Program-made: the position numbers and the translations under genes
Shown here: one piece after another, positions 49,081-59,560 of the stretch
Numbering within the stretch: the first letter of the stretch is position 1
Layout: each line of letters starts with the position of its first letter
Assembly (NCBI RefSeq): GCF_900110275.1
Contig: NZ_FODC01000004.1
Span: 496,001 to 560,000, forward strand
Direction of reading: 5' to 3'
Length of the DNA: 64,000 nucleotides
From: Duganella sp. CF517
GTDB taxonomy: Bacteria; Pseudomonadota; Gammaproteobacteria; Burkholderiales; Burkholderiaceae_D
The notes under the pieces: model-generated
What the model saw: the letters and a program-made list of their open reading frames with translations, nothing else
Database searches by the model: none
Told to the model about the DNA's origin: nothing

Positions 49081-49247
49081 GATTCTCTCCTTGTGCATCG
49101 AAGGAACAGTATTAGCGCCCGGCGCCAGAATGACAGTGCGTTTTTTCACACATGAACGCAGATGGTTGACCGTGCAAGTGCCCGGTTTTGTGGCACACTG
49201 GCAGCGAGCGGTTCTGCACAAAAATAGAAATACCTAGGGGCAACAAA

Positions 49248-50735
49248 ATGACCGAGAATCCAGGCCGGTCCGGCAGCGTCGGCGCGTATTTCAGTTCCAG
49301 CCGCGACCGGCGCGCGCATTTCCAGACGACGTGCGGCGAGATGTTCTCCCGGCTCGCGATCGTCGACAGCATCGACGATTTGGGAGTGGAGTTGGCGCGC
49401 CAGTCCGCCGATCTGCTCGTGCTGGACCTGAACGGCTACGCCCGTCCCGGCGGGCTGGCGGCGATCGGCCACCTGATCATCGACCGCGCCGGCGCGCCGC
49501 TGTTGGTGTTGTGCGGGTATGAACAGGGCGGGTGGTTGCCGGAGCTGATGGCCTTCGGCGCCTTCAACTATCTGATTTGCCCGGTGCTCGACGACGATCT
49601 GCGGCACGCCATCCGGCGCACCTTGTCGGTGTCCGACAATCCGGCCGCCGCCACGCAGCAGCGCTTGTTCGACAGGGAGCGCGAGTTGCGAGATCTGGTC
49701 GGCTTGCAGCGCGGCGTGCAGCACGCCATCGGCGCCATCGACGATATCGACAGGATGGCGGCCAAGGTGTGCCATGCGCTGTGCGGTTTTCCAGGCGTAT
49801 ACCACGCGTCGCTGCTGCATATGAAGGAGCATGGCGATCTGCGGCTGGTCGCGCAGGCGTCGCCCGACGATCTCAATCTGGCCACGCTGTTGGGGCGCAC
49901 CGACCATCTGATGCTATCGCCGCTGCGGGACGTGTTTCCGCCGCTGATGGCGGTATCTTCCGGGCGCATGGTGCTGCTGGACGCGCCCGAAAAGACGGGC
50001 GACCCGGAGTTGGCCATGCGTCTGCATGACCGATACGTGCGCATGGTGCTGGCGCTGCCGCTGCGCTCCGACGCGGGCAATCCGGAGACGGAGTCGGTCA
50101 TGGGCGCGATTTGCCTCATGTTCGACCGTCACATCCCGTTCTCGCGCGAGCAGTTCGCCACGTTCGCCAGCCTGTCGCAGTTTGTCAGCCTCGGTCTTGG
50201 CATGAGCGATTTAAAGCATCGGAACGACGAGCTCTCGGGCCAGCTCTCGCAACTGAGCAGGGTCGATCAATTGACGGGCGCCGCCAACCGCCGCGCCGGC
50301 GAGACGATGCTGGACAACGAACTGCGGCGCGCGCGCCGCTACGGCCTGCCGTTGGCGGCGATCTCGTTCGAAGTGAGCAGCTTCCGCTCGTCGAGCGACC
50401 CGTATGGCCATCCGCTCGGCGACGCAGCCTTGCGCATGGCTGCGGAGACGGTGATGCGCCGGCTGCGCACCTCCGACATGCTGGCGCGCATGCGCGGGCA
50501 GGAGTTTTTGATCGTCGCCACGCACACGGCAGACCACGACGTGATGCTGCTGGCGGAAAAACTGCGCCAGGCGATCGCCGAGGCGGACTTGCCGGGATGC
50601 GGCAGCGTCAACGTCGGTCTGGCTATCGCCCAGGCTGGGCCGGAGGACGGCGTCGACACGATTCTCGACCGGCTCGACGCGGCATTGCAGCGCGCCAAAC
50701 GTGCGGGGCGCAACCATATCGAGTTGGCGGGCTAG
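49248..50735 (+). CDS. degenerate GGDEF protein with pseudo-receiver and GAF domains
   Basis: The 495-residue soluble protein starts at the ATG with GGGG upstream. Residues 20-130 resemble a receiver without a clear phosphorylation pocket (LLVLDLNGYARPGGLAAIGH). Residues about 150-320 look like a GAF domain, and the C-terminus is a GGDEF fold (VDQLTGAANRRAGETMLDNE, then GHPLGDAALRMAAETVMRRL). The active-site loop reads RGQEF (416-420) instead of GGDEF, so catalysis is unlikely. The inhibitory RxxD site is intact (RTSD, 407-410, five residues before the loop). It probably binds c-di-GMP as a receptor rather than making it. Confidence 0.82.
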   Translation: MTENPGRSGSVGAYFSSSRDRRAHFQTTCGEMFSRLAIVDSIDDLGVELARQSADLLVLDLNGYARPGGLAAIGHLIIDRAGAPLLVLCGYEQGGWLPELMAFGAFNYLICPVLDDDLRHAIRRTLSVSDNPAAATQQRLFDRERELRDLVGLQRGVQHAIGAIDDIDRMAAKVCHALCGFPGVYHASLLHMKEHGDLRLVAQASPDDLNLATLLGRTDHLMLSPLRDVFPPLMAVSSGRMVLLDAPEKTGDPELAMRLHDRYVRMVLALPLRSDAGNPETESVMGAICLMFDRHIPFSREQFATFASLSQFVSLGLGMSDLKHRNDELSGQLSQLSRVDQLTGAANRRAGETMLDNELRRARRYGLPLAAISFEVSSFRSSSDPYGHPLGDAALRMAAETVMRRLRTSDMLARMRGQEFLIVATHTADHDVMLLAEKLRQAIAEADLPGCGSVNVGLAIAQAGPEDGVDTILDRLDAALQRAKRAGRNHIELAG

Positions 50736-50847
50736 GGGCGGGGCTGAACGCAGCCATGGCATCGCGCCGGCCATTGCGGAAAATGAATTTGGCGGTAGAC
50801 ACGCCCTTGGGCTGGAACCCACGGCGTGACCTTTCAGGGAGCGCGGT

Positions 50848-51549
50848 ATGTCGATCATCGGAATATTTTTGACATCGGCCATGGTGAAGCACGCACTATG
50901 CGCCTTGGCCGCACTGTTATTACTCGCCGTCAGCACTTCCGCGTCGGCCCAAGCCACATCGCGGCGCTGTGAAGACGCAAGTATTAACGAAGAGCAACCC
51001 GGTCCCGCGTGCCTGCTGGCCCATGAAAGCCTCGGACGCTTGAACGTCGATGCCGTCTATTGGAGTCTCGACAAGTATCCCAGCGTGGAGGCCGCGCGGC
51101 GCGATAGCGTCAAGGGCGGCTCGATCGTCAAGGCGTTCGGCAGCGTCTGGTTGTTGACGGTGGGTCACTCGGCGTCGCGCCCGGTCAATGGCGAGCACGT
51201 CGCCGAAGTCGGGCCCATTTCGCTGGACAAAGATACTTCGTACGATGCGGAATTTCTTAAGTCAACCTTCGCCCCCGGCATGACGGCGCCAATCCACGTC
51301 CATTCCGGGCCGGAGGCCTTTTACGCCGTCAGCGGGGATTCCTGCCTGGAGACGCCGGACGGCGTGCAGATTGGCCGCGGCGCCGGCAACACGATGATCG
51401 TCCGTGGCGGTCCGCCGATGCTGCTGATGGCGCTGGGCCCCGAACCGCGAAAAGGTTTCGCACTGATCCTGCATGATCCAGCGCTGGCGCCGACGACATT
51501 GGTTCATCACTGGACGCCCAAGGGCTTGTGCAAGGCGGCGATGCGCTAG
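50848..51549 (+). CDS. exported cupin-domain protein
   Basis: The 233-residue protein has an N-terminal hydrophobic signal (HALCALAALLLLAVSTSASA) after a short Met-Ile-rich lead. It starts at an ATG with GGGAG 6 nt upstream, and an internal ATG 11 codons later is possible. The mature protein has a cupin core with MTAPIHVHSGPEAFYAVSGD (metal-binding His pair) and a few Cys that may pair in the periplasm. The ligand is unknown. It lies between the degenerate GGDEF gene and the bacteriophytochrome gene on the same strand. Confidence 0.75.
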   Translation: MSIIGIFLTSAMVKHALCALAALLLLAVSTSASAQATSRRCEDASINEEQPGPACLLAHESLGRLNVDAVYWSLDKYPSVEAARRDSVKGGSIVKAFGSVWLLTVGHSASRPVNGEHVAEVGPISLDKDTSYDAEFLKSTFAPGMTAPIHVHSGPEAFYAVSGDSCLETPDGVQIGRGAGNTMIVRGGPPMLLMALGPEPRKGFALILHDPALAPTTLVHHWTPKGLCKAAMR

Positions 51550-51606
51550 GCGGCCGGGATCCGACGTTAGCCAATGGGGCGGTTCATCGGCGCTTCGCAT
51601 GATAAA

Positions 51607-53799
51607 ATGCCGCTAACTCCACCCAAGTTCACTCGTCTTCCGATGCAGGTTGCTACCCCCGTAACACTCACCAATTGTGCGGATGAACCCATCCACATTC
51701 CTGGAAGCATACAGCCGCATGGCGCGCTGCTGGCGTTCGACCTCGCCGGCGCATTGATCGCCTGGAGCGGCAATGCGCCGGACCTGCTGGCCGTGGCGCC
51801 GGCGCTGGACATGCCGCTGGCATCGCTCGCGCTCCCGGCCGGCGTGCACGAAGCGGTGGCCGAATGCCTGGAGAGTGTCGAAAGTGGCGAGGCGCCCGCG
51901 ACGGCGCTCGAGGTGGTGATCGGCTCCTTGCAGTTCGATTGCATCGTGCACGTTCACTGCGAGCGGCTCATCATTGAATTCGAATTGCGCCACACTGCCA
52001 GCGATGCGGTGGCCGCTTTCGCATTGAAAGCCCACACCGCGATCGACCGCCTGAAGCGGCAGAAATCCATCGACGCGCTGTTGCAGATGGCTACCGAGCA
52101 GGTGAGGACCATCACCGGCTTCGACCGCGTGATGGCGTATCGCTTCCATCACGACGACAGCGGCGATGTGACCGCCGAGGCGCACCGCGACGGCCTCGAG
52201 CCCTACCTGGGCCGCCGCTATCCGGCCGGCGATATTCCGGCGCAGGCGCGCCGTCTCTACATCATCAACACGCTGCGGCTGATTGCCGATGTCGCTTATT
52301 CGCCGTCGCCGCTGGTCGGGCGCGCCGGCGACGCGCCGCTGGACTTGAGCCACAGCGTGCTGCGCAGCGTGTCGCCGATCCACGTCGAGTATCTGCAGAA
52401 CATGGGCGTTGGCGCGTCGATGAGCGTATCGATCGTAGTTGCCGGCCGTCTGTGGGGGCTGCTGGCCTGCCACCATATGTCGCCGTTGCAAGTGCCTTAT
52501 TCGGTGCGCATGGCGGCCGACGTGATGGCGCAGGTGATCGCCTCGCTGGTGCAGTCGATCGAGGCGCGCGAGCGCGCCCGGATGGTCGAGCAAGCGGCCG
52601 AAGTGCGCACGCGCGTGATGGAAACGCTGCTGCACAACGACGAGGCGGTGCGGGCGCTGCTGGAGCACGCGCCGGCGCTGTGTCAATCGCTGCGGGTGGA
52701 GGCGCTGGTGGTGACCCAGTATGGCAAGGTGATGGTATATGGCGACGTCGATGCCGGACTGGCCGCGGCCATGGTGGCGTCGCTGCCCGAAAGCGGCACC
52801 GACCTGGTCGAACGCACCTGCGTGGCGGATTGGCCCGAGGTGATGCAGGCGGTGCTGGGGCAATGGGCCGGCCTGCTGGCGCTGCGCTTCGACCCGGCGA
52901 CGTCGGGGTGGCTGTTGGGCCTGCGGCGCGAACAGATCCACACGATACGCTGGGCCGGACGCCCGGAGAAGGAGGTCCGTGTCGGGCCGCTGGGTTCCCG
53001 CTTGACGCCACGCGGTTCCTTCGACGAATGGCGCGAGATGGTGCGCGGCCGTGCCGTGCCGTGGGACGCCGTCGAGCGGCTGGCCGCCACCCAGCTGCTG
53101 GGCGAGATGAACCGTGCCAGCGTCGCCAAGCACGTGGAAATGGACCGCGCGCGCGCGCAGTTGCTCGCCATGCTCGGTCACGACCTGCGCGGCCCGCTGC
53201 ATGCGATCAATATGGCGGCGACCGTGATGCAGCACGGCGGCGCCACCACCATGGGCAGCCGCATCCAGGCGTCGAGCACGCGCATGGAGCGGCTGATCAG
53301 CCAGGTGCTCGACATGAGCCGCATCAATGGCGGACTCGGTTTGGGCGTGGCCTTGATCGAGGTTGACCTGGTGCCTTTGCTGCGCGATCTGCTGGATGAA
53401 GTCCAGACCGCGCACGCCGGTCTGCGCATCGACGCGAATTTGCCGCCGACGTTGCTGGTGCGGGCGGACGGCGACCGGATGATGCAGGTGATGAGCAATC
53501 TGGTCAGCAACGCGCGCCACCATGGCGATGCTGGCGAACCGATCGAAGTGGCCTTGATCGACCTCGGGGGCCAGGTGGTGCTGGAGGTGCGCAACAAAGC
53601 GCCGGCCATCCCGGACGAGCTGCTGCCCACTTTGTACAGTCCGCTCAAGCATACGTCGGTCGGCAACGTGCGCAATCGCGGCGGCCTTGGCCTGGGTTTG
53701 CATATTGCGCAGGAAATCGTCCAGCAGCATGGCGGCAGCATCGAATACCGCTATGACGCGCCCCACGTTGTGTTTGCCGTCGCATTGCCGCGCGGCTGA
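51607..53799 (+). CDS. bphP: bacteriophytochrome histidine kinase
   Basis: The protein of about 730 residues has the PAS-GAF-PHY-HisKA-HATPase order. The biliverdin-attachment Cys is in TLTNCADEPIHIPGSIQPHG (residue 24 counted from this start, as in other BphPs). The GAF motif RYPAGDIPAQARRLY (PRxSDIP-like, Ser to Gly) and SPIHVEYLQNMGVGASMSVS bind the chromophore. The kinase core has LLAMLGHDLRGPLHAINMAA, an N-box with NLVSNARHHG and GLGLGLHIAQEI. Start codons at 51574 and 51643 are possible; none has a good Shine-Dalgarno. No heme oxygenase (bphO) is visible, so biliverdin must come from elsewhere. Red/far-red light sensing is expected. Confidence 0.92.
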   Translation: MPLTPPKFTRLPMQVATPVTLTNCADEPIHIPGSIQPHGALLAFDLAGALIAWSGNAPDLLAVAPALDMPLASLALPAGVHEAVAECLESVESGEAPATALEVVIGSLQFDCIVHVHCERLIIEFELRHTASDAVAAFALKAHTAIDRLKRQKSIDALLQMATEQVRTITGFDRVMAYRFHHDDSGDVTAEAHRDGLEPYLGRRYPAGDIPAQARRLYIINTLRLIADVAYSPSPLVGRAGDAPLDLSHSVLRSVSPIHVEYLQNMGVGASMSVSIVVAGRLWGLLACHHMSPLQVPYSVRMAADVMAQVIASLVQSIEARERARMVEQAAEVRTRVMETLLHNDEAVRALLEHAPALCQSLRVEALVVTQYGKVMVYGDVDAGLAAAMVASLPESGTDLVERTCVADWPEVMQAVLGQWAGLLALRFDPATSGWLLGLRREQIHTIRWAGRPEKEVRVGPLGSRLTPRGSFDEWREMVRGRAVPWDAVERLAATQLLGEMNRASVAKHVEMDRARAQLLAMLGHDLRGPLHAINMAATVMQHGGATTMGSRIQASSTRMERLISQVLDMSRINGGLGLGVALIEVDLVPLLRDLLDEVQTAHAGLRIDANLPPTLLVRADGDRMMQVMSNLVSNARHHGDAGEPIEVALIDLGGQVVLEVRNKAPAIPDELLPTLYSPLKHTSVGNVRNRGGLGLGLHIAQEIVQQHGGSIEYRYDAPHVVFAVALPRG

Positions 53800-53878
53800 G
53801 CGCCGCTCCCCTTGTCCCGCCGCGAGCCGCTGCAAATACTGCGATGATTCGATGTGCGCCCGATTCTTACATTACGCT

Positions 53879-53892
53879 CATCATGTATGATG
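53879..53892. promoter_or_regulatory. 14-bp palindrome before tetR, operator candidate
   Basis: CATCATGTATGATG is a perfect inverted repeat apart from the central GT. It ends 31 nt before the TetR start and overlaps a TATGAT -10-like element. Size and position fit a TetR autoregulatory operator. Confidence 0.5.
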
Positions 53893-53923
53893 GCGGGGAT
53901 TGTTTAAAGATCCGGAGTCGCAC

Positions 53924-54502
53924 ATGAAAGTCAGCAGGGAGCAGGTGGCGCTCAACCGCGAGCGCATCGTCGAGACGGCGGCGCGGTTGTTCCGTCAGAA
54001 GGGCTACGACGGCATCGGCGTGGTCGATCTGATGAAAAGCGCTGGTTTGACGCATGGCGGGTTTTACGGCCACTTCGCCTCCAAAGAGGATTTGCTGGCC
54101 GAGGCCACCGCGCATGCGTTCAACAAGTCGGTCGGGCGCTGGCGCGAGCGGGCGGCGGCGGCCCCCGATGCGCCGAAGACGGCGATGGCGAGCATCGGCG
54201 ACAGTTATTTGTCGGTAAAGCATCGCGACGGGCCGGAATTGGGGTGTTCCATCACCTCCCTGGGGCCGGATATCGCGCGCCTCGGTCCCAAGGTGCGCCA
54301 GGCGCTGACCGAGGGCGCGAAGGGGCAGGTCGCGGTGCTGGAGCAGTTGGTGCCGGGTGAGGATGATGCGGCCAAGCGCAGGCAGGCCCTGGCCACCTAC
54401 GCGGCGATGGTCGGGGCGATCGTGCTGGCCAGGGCGGTCGATGACGAGCAGATGTCGCTGGAGATCCTGGACGCGGTTCGGGCGTCGTTGCCGGGGACTT
54501 GA
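53924..54502 (+). CDS. TetR family transcriptional regulator
   Basis: The 192-residue protein starts at the ATG with GGAG 6 nt upstream; an upstream in-frame start adds only eight residues. The TetR HTH is NRERIVETAARLFRQKGYDG, then LMKSAGLTHGGFYGHFASKE with the classic GGFYxHF recognition helix. The C-terminal ligand domain has GCSITSLGPDIARLGPKVRQ, as in TetR regulators of the AcrR/YxaF branch. A palindrome upstream suggests autoregulation. A dioxygenase gene follows after 16 nt. Confidence 0.9.
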   Translation: MKVSREQVALNRERIVETAARLFRQKGYDGIGVVDLMKSAGLTHGGFYGHFASKEDLLAEATAHAFNKSVGRWRERAAAAPDAPKTAMASIGDSYLSVKHRDGPELGCSITSLGPDIARLGPKVRQALTEGAKGQVAVLEQLVPGEDDAAKRRQALATYAAMVGAIVLARAVDDEQMSLEILDAVRASLPGT

Positions 54503-54518
54503 CGGGGACGGTGCGAAT

Positions 54519-55205
54519 ATGACACCACAACAGCTGTCGTCGTTTAACGAGCAAGGGTATCTGCTCCTCAGGGGAGCGATACCGAAGAAACAGCTAAATA
54601 ACGCGCGCGACGACGTTTTGGCCGAGTTAAAGCGATTGAACCTGTGGTCGTCCGGCAAATGCCTGTCGGCGATGAACAAGGCCCTTACGCCATTCCAGGA
54701 AACGGTAAAGATATCCTCGGCGATCAGGGACCAGCATCTGCACAACCGGCTATTGCCAGAGCAAGTCGTCTCCATGCTGCCTAAGCTGGCAGGACGGGAG
54801 CTAGCGTTTGCCCATCAACAGATGCTGGTTTCCCTGCCGAACCAGGGCGCCTGGTCGCTGACCGGCTTGAACTGGCATACCGATGTCGCCTCGTCGTCTT
54901 CCGAACTGGTCCCGGGAATCCAGGCTTTTATTCTGATCGATCAGGTAAAGAGCCACGGTGGTGGCACGCTGGCGTTGGCAGGTTCACATCTCTTCAATCG
55001 CCGCAATATTCTTCGCGGCCAAGCTTGCGACATTTTGCGCGCGGGCGGCGACGTGACGCAACTGGCGCCTGGTGTTTCTATCGTCGAAATGTCGGGCGAA
55101 GCAGGTGACGTCTACTTAATGGATATGCGTGTATTGCACACACCATCGATCAATGCGACGCATAACGTCAGGATCATGGCCACTGTCCGTTTTCTCCGGA
55201 AGTAA
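54519..55205 (+). CDS. phytanoyl-CoA dioxygenase (PhyH) family protein
   Basis: The 228-residue Fe(II)/2-oxoglutarate-dependent oxygenase begins MTPQQLSSFNEQGYLLLRGA, the usual PhyH start. The iron ligands are H120 and D122 (LNWHTDVAS) and H207 (VLHTPSINAT), with R218 positioned for 2-oxoglutarate. Family members hydroxylate small molecules, often in secondary metabolism; the substrate is unknown. It follows the TetR gene by 16 nt, so it is probably a target and cotranscribed. GC is somewhat lower than in the neighbours. Confidence 0.85.
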   Translation: MTPQQLSSFNEQGYLLLRGAIPKKQLNNARDDVLAELKRLNLWSSGKCLSAMNKALTPFQETVKISSAIRDQHLHNRLLPEQVVSMLPKLAGRELAFAHQQMLVSLPNQGAWSLTGLNWHTDVASSSSELVPGIQAFILIDQVKSHGGGTLALAGSHLFNRRNILRGQACDILRAGGDVTQLAPGVSIVEMSGEAGDVYLMDMRVLHTPSINATHNVRIMATVRFLRK

Positions 55206-55343
55206 CCGCGCCCGTCCTGGTTCGGGCATTGAGCGGCGCTGCTTATGCGTTTTTCGCATTACGTAATGTAAAAAAGGAGTTTGGCGCTGGACCGGCTGTG
55301 TCCGATCGCGTACGCTGGCGGTTTTCAGGTTCTCGGAACGACG

Positions 55344-56990
55344 ATGCTGCATTGGTTGAAGCACTACCGGCGCGCGCTGCTGCCTGGCGATATCAGCGCC
55401 GGCCTGGTGGTCGCCATGATGATGATCCCGCAGGGGATGGCCTACGCGCTGGTCGCCGGCGTGCCGCCGGTGGTCGGCATCTACGCCAGCATCCTGCCGC
55501 CGGTGGTCTACGCGCTGTTCGGCAGCAGCATGACGCAATCGGTCGGGCCGATGGCCATCGTGTCGCTGATGACGGCGGCCGCCATCGGGCCGCTGGCGCC
55601 GGCCGGTTCGGCGCTGGCCACGGTGCTGGCGGCCCAGCTGGCGATGGTGGCCGGCGCGGTGCTGCTGTTGTGCGGCCTGCTGCGCATGGGCTTCCTGGCC
55701 AATTTCTTTTCCCGCCCCGTGATGAGCGGCTTCACCGTGGGCTCGGCGATCGTCATCGCCTTCGATCAAATCCATACCTTGCTTGGCGCGCCGCTGCCCC
55801 ATATCCACATTCCGAGCGCGGCGCTGGGCGTCGGCTCGCTGCTGCTGCTGGTGCTGTCGAAGTTTTATCTGGCCGGCCTGCTGCGCCGCTGCGGCCTGCC
55901 GCCGGCCGTTGCCGATATCGGCTCCAAGCTGGCGCCGATGCTGGTGGTCCTGGGCGGCATCGCGCTGATGGCCGGCACCGGCCTGGGCGAGATGGGCGTG
56001 CGCACCACCGGCGCCGTGCCGCCGGGACTTCCGCGCCTGAACCTGGCCACCTCCAGCGCCCACTGGCCGCAGTTGCTGCAACCGGGCCTGCTGGTCGGCT
56101 TCATCGTGTTCCTGATGTCGATGTCGGCGGCGCAGTCGCTGGCGCTCAAGCGCAACGAGAAGCTGGTCAGCAACCATGAACTGGTCGGGCTGGGCGCGGC
56201 CAACGTCGCCAGCGCGCTGTCGGGCGGCTTTCCGGTCACGGGCAGCCTGTCGCGCTCCGCCGTCAATTTCGCCGCCGGCGCCAACACGCCGCTGGCGAGC
56301 CTGATCACGGCGGCGCTGCTGGCCTGCGCGCTGCTGGCGCCGACCGGCTGGCTGGCGCTGCTGCCCCTGCCGACCCTGGCGGCGACCATCATCGTCGCCG
56401 TGCTGGGCATGCTGGAACTGGGCATCCTGCGCACCGCCTGGCAGTACGACCGCAGCGATGCGCTGGCCTGGGGCGCGACCTGCCTGGGCGTGCTGGCGCT
56501 GGGCGTGGAGGCCGGCGTGATCGTCGGCGTGGCGCTGTCGATGGGAACCCTGATCTGGCGCGCCAGCCGGCCGCACATCGCGGTGCTGGGACGGATCGCC
56601 GGCAGCGAGCATTTCCGCAATATCGAACGCTATCCGGCCGAGACGCGGCCGGAACTGCTGGTGCTGCGCATCGACGCCAATCTGTTCTTCGGCAACGTGG
56701 AGGCGGTGTCCGAGCGCATCGAGTGCGAGCTGGCGACCCATCCGAGCGCGCGCCACCTGGTGCTGGTGATGACGGCGGTCAGTTCGATCGACACCACCGC
56801 GCTGTTCGCGCTGTCGGAGCTCAATCAAAGCCTCAAGCGGCGCGGCATCGGCATGCACCTGGCCGAGGTCAAGGGGCCGGTGATGGACCGGCTGCGCCAA
56901 AGCGACTTGCTGCGCGACCTGAACGGCAAACTGTTCCTCAGCACCGCGATGGCTTCGGACCACCTGCTGGCGGCCGGCAAGGAGGCTTGA
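55344..56990 (+). CDS. SulP family anion transporter with C-terminal STAS domain
   Basis: The 548-residue inner-membrane protein has the SulP signature near the N-terminus (AMMMIPQGMAYALVAGVPPV, VGIYASILPPVVYALFGSSM), about ten to twelve membrane helices, and SAAQSLALKRNEKLVSNHEL with the next helices. A C-terminal STAS domain starts about residue 440 (ELLVLRIDANLFFGNVEAVS, AVSSIDTTALFALSELNQSL). SulP proteins move sulfate, bicarbonate or similar anions. I used the ATG at 55344; a TTG at 55281 lies just one nt after a strong AAGGAG, too close for normal initiation. A 12-bp palindrome CATTACGTAATG is at 55257-55268. Confidence 0.85.
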   Translation: MLHWLKHYRRALLPGDISAGLVVAMMMIPQGMAYALVAGVPPVVGIYASILPPVVYALFGSSMTQSVGPMAIVSLMTAAAIGPLAPAGSALATVLAAQLAMVAGAVLLLCGLLRMGFLANFFSRPVMSGFTVGSAIVIAFDQIHTLLGAPLPHIHIPSAALGVGSLLLLVLSKFYLAGLLRRCGLPPAVADIGSKLAPMLVVLGGIALMAGTGLGEMGVRTTGAVPPGLPRLNLATSSAHWPQLLQPGLLVGFIVFLMSMSAAQSLALKRNEKLVSNHELVGLGAANVASALSGGFPVTGSLSRSAVNFAAGANTPLASLITAALLACALLAPTGWLALLPLPTLAATIIVAVLGMLELGILRTAWQYDRSDALAWGATCLGVLALGVEAGVIVGVALSMGTLIWRASRPHIAVLGRIAGSEHFRNIERYPAETRPELLVLRIDANLFFGNVEAVSERIECELATHPSARHLVLVMTAVSSIDTTALFALSELNQSLKRRGIGMHLAEVKGPVMDRLRQSDLLRDLNGKLFLSTAMASDHLLAAGKEA

Positions 56991-57150
56991 ATTGCGTTAT
57001 GCAAATAACCATTATGAATATTATTTATACATTTAATGCCTGTGGGTAATAATACGCATGGACTTCCGGCCGTTTTGAAACTATGATTTAACTCCCGGGT
57101 TCCCGGCCCCGCCACTGGGGCCCCGCAGACTAACTATCGACTGGTTGCCG

Positions 57151-59355
<2,205 letters not shown>

Positions 59356-59420
59356 GCCCGACAGGTATATGATAGTAGTGAGTGGATATATTGGTAATAT
59401 TAATAGTACATGTATCCAGT

Positions 59421-59457
59421 CCCGGTATTAAGCCCGGTATTAAGCCCCGGTATTAAA
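59421..59457. repeat. 12-bp tandem repeat, three copies
   Basis: CCCGGTATTAAG occurs twice in a row, then after one extra C comes CCCGGTATTAAA. It lies in the AT-rich 205-nt gap between the kinase gene and the GGDEF-EAL gene, about 100 nt before the latter's start. It may be a binding-site array in that promoter region. Confidence 0.8.
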
Positions 59458-59560
59458 CGCGGCGATTAAAGGCAAGCATTCGGGGCGATACGTGACATGA
59501 CGATATCGCCGGTATCCTGTAGGCGGACAGCGGCGGCGGAACAAGGCGAGAGAGTTTTAC

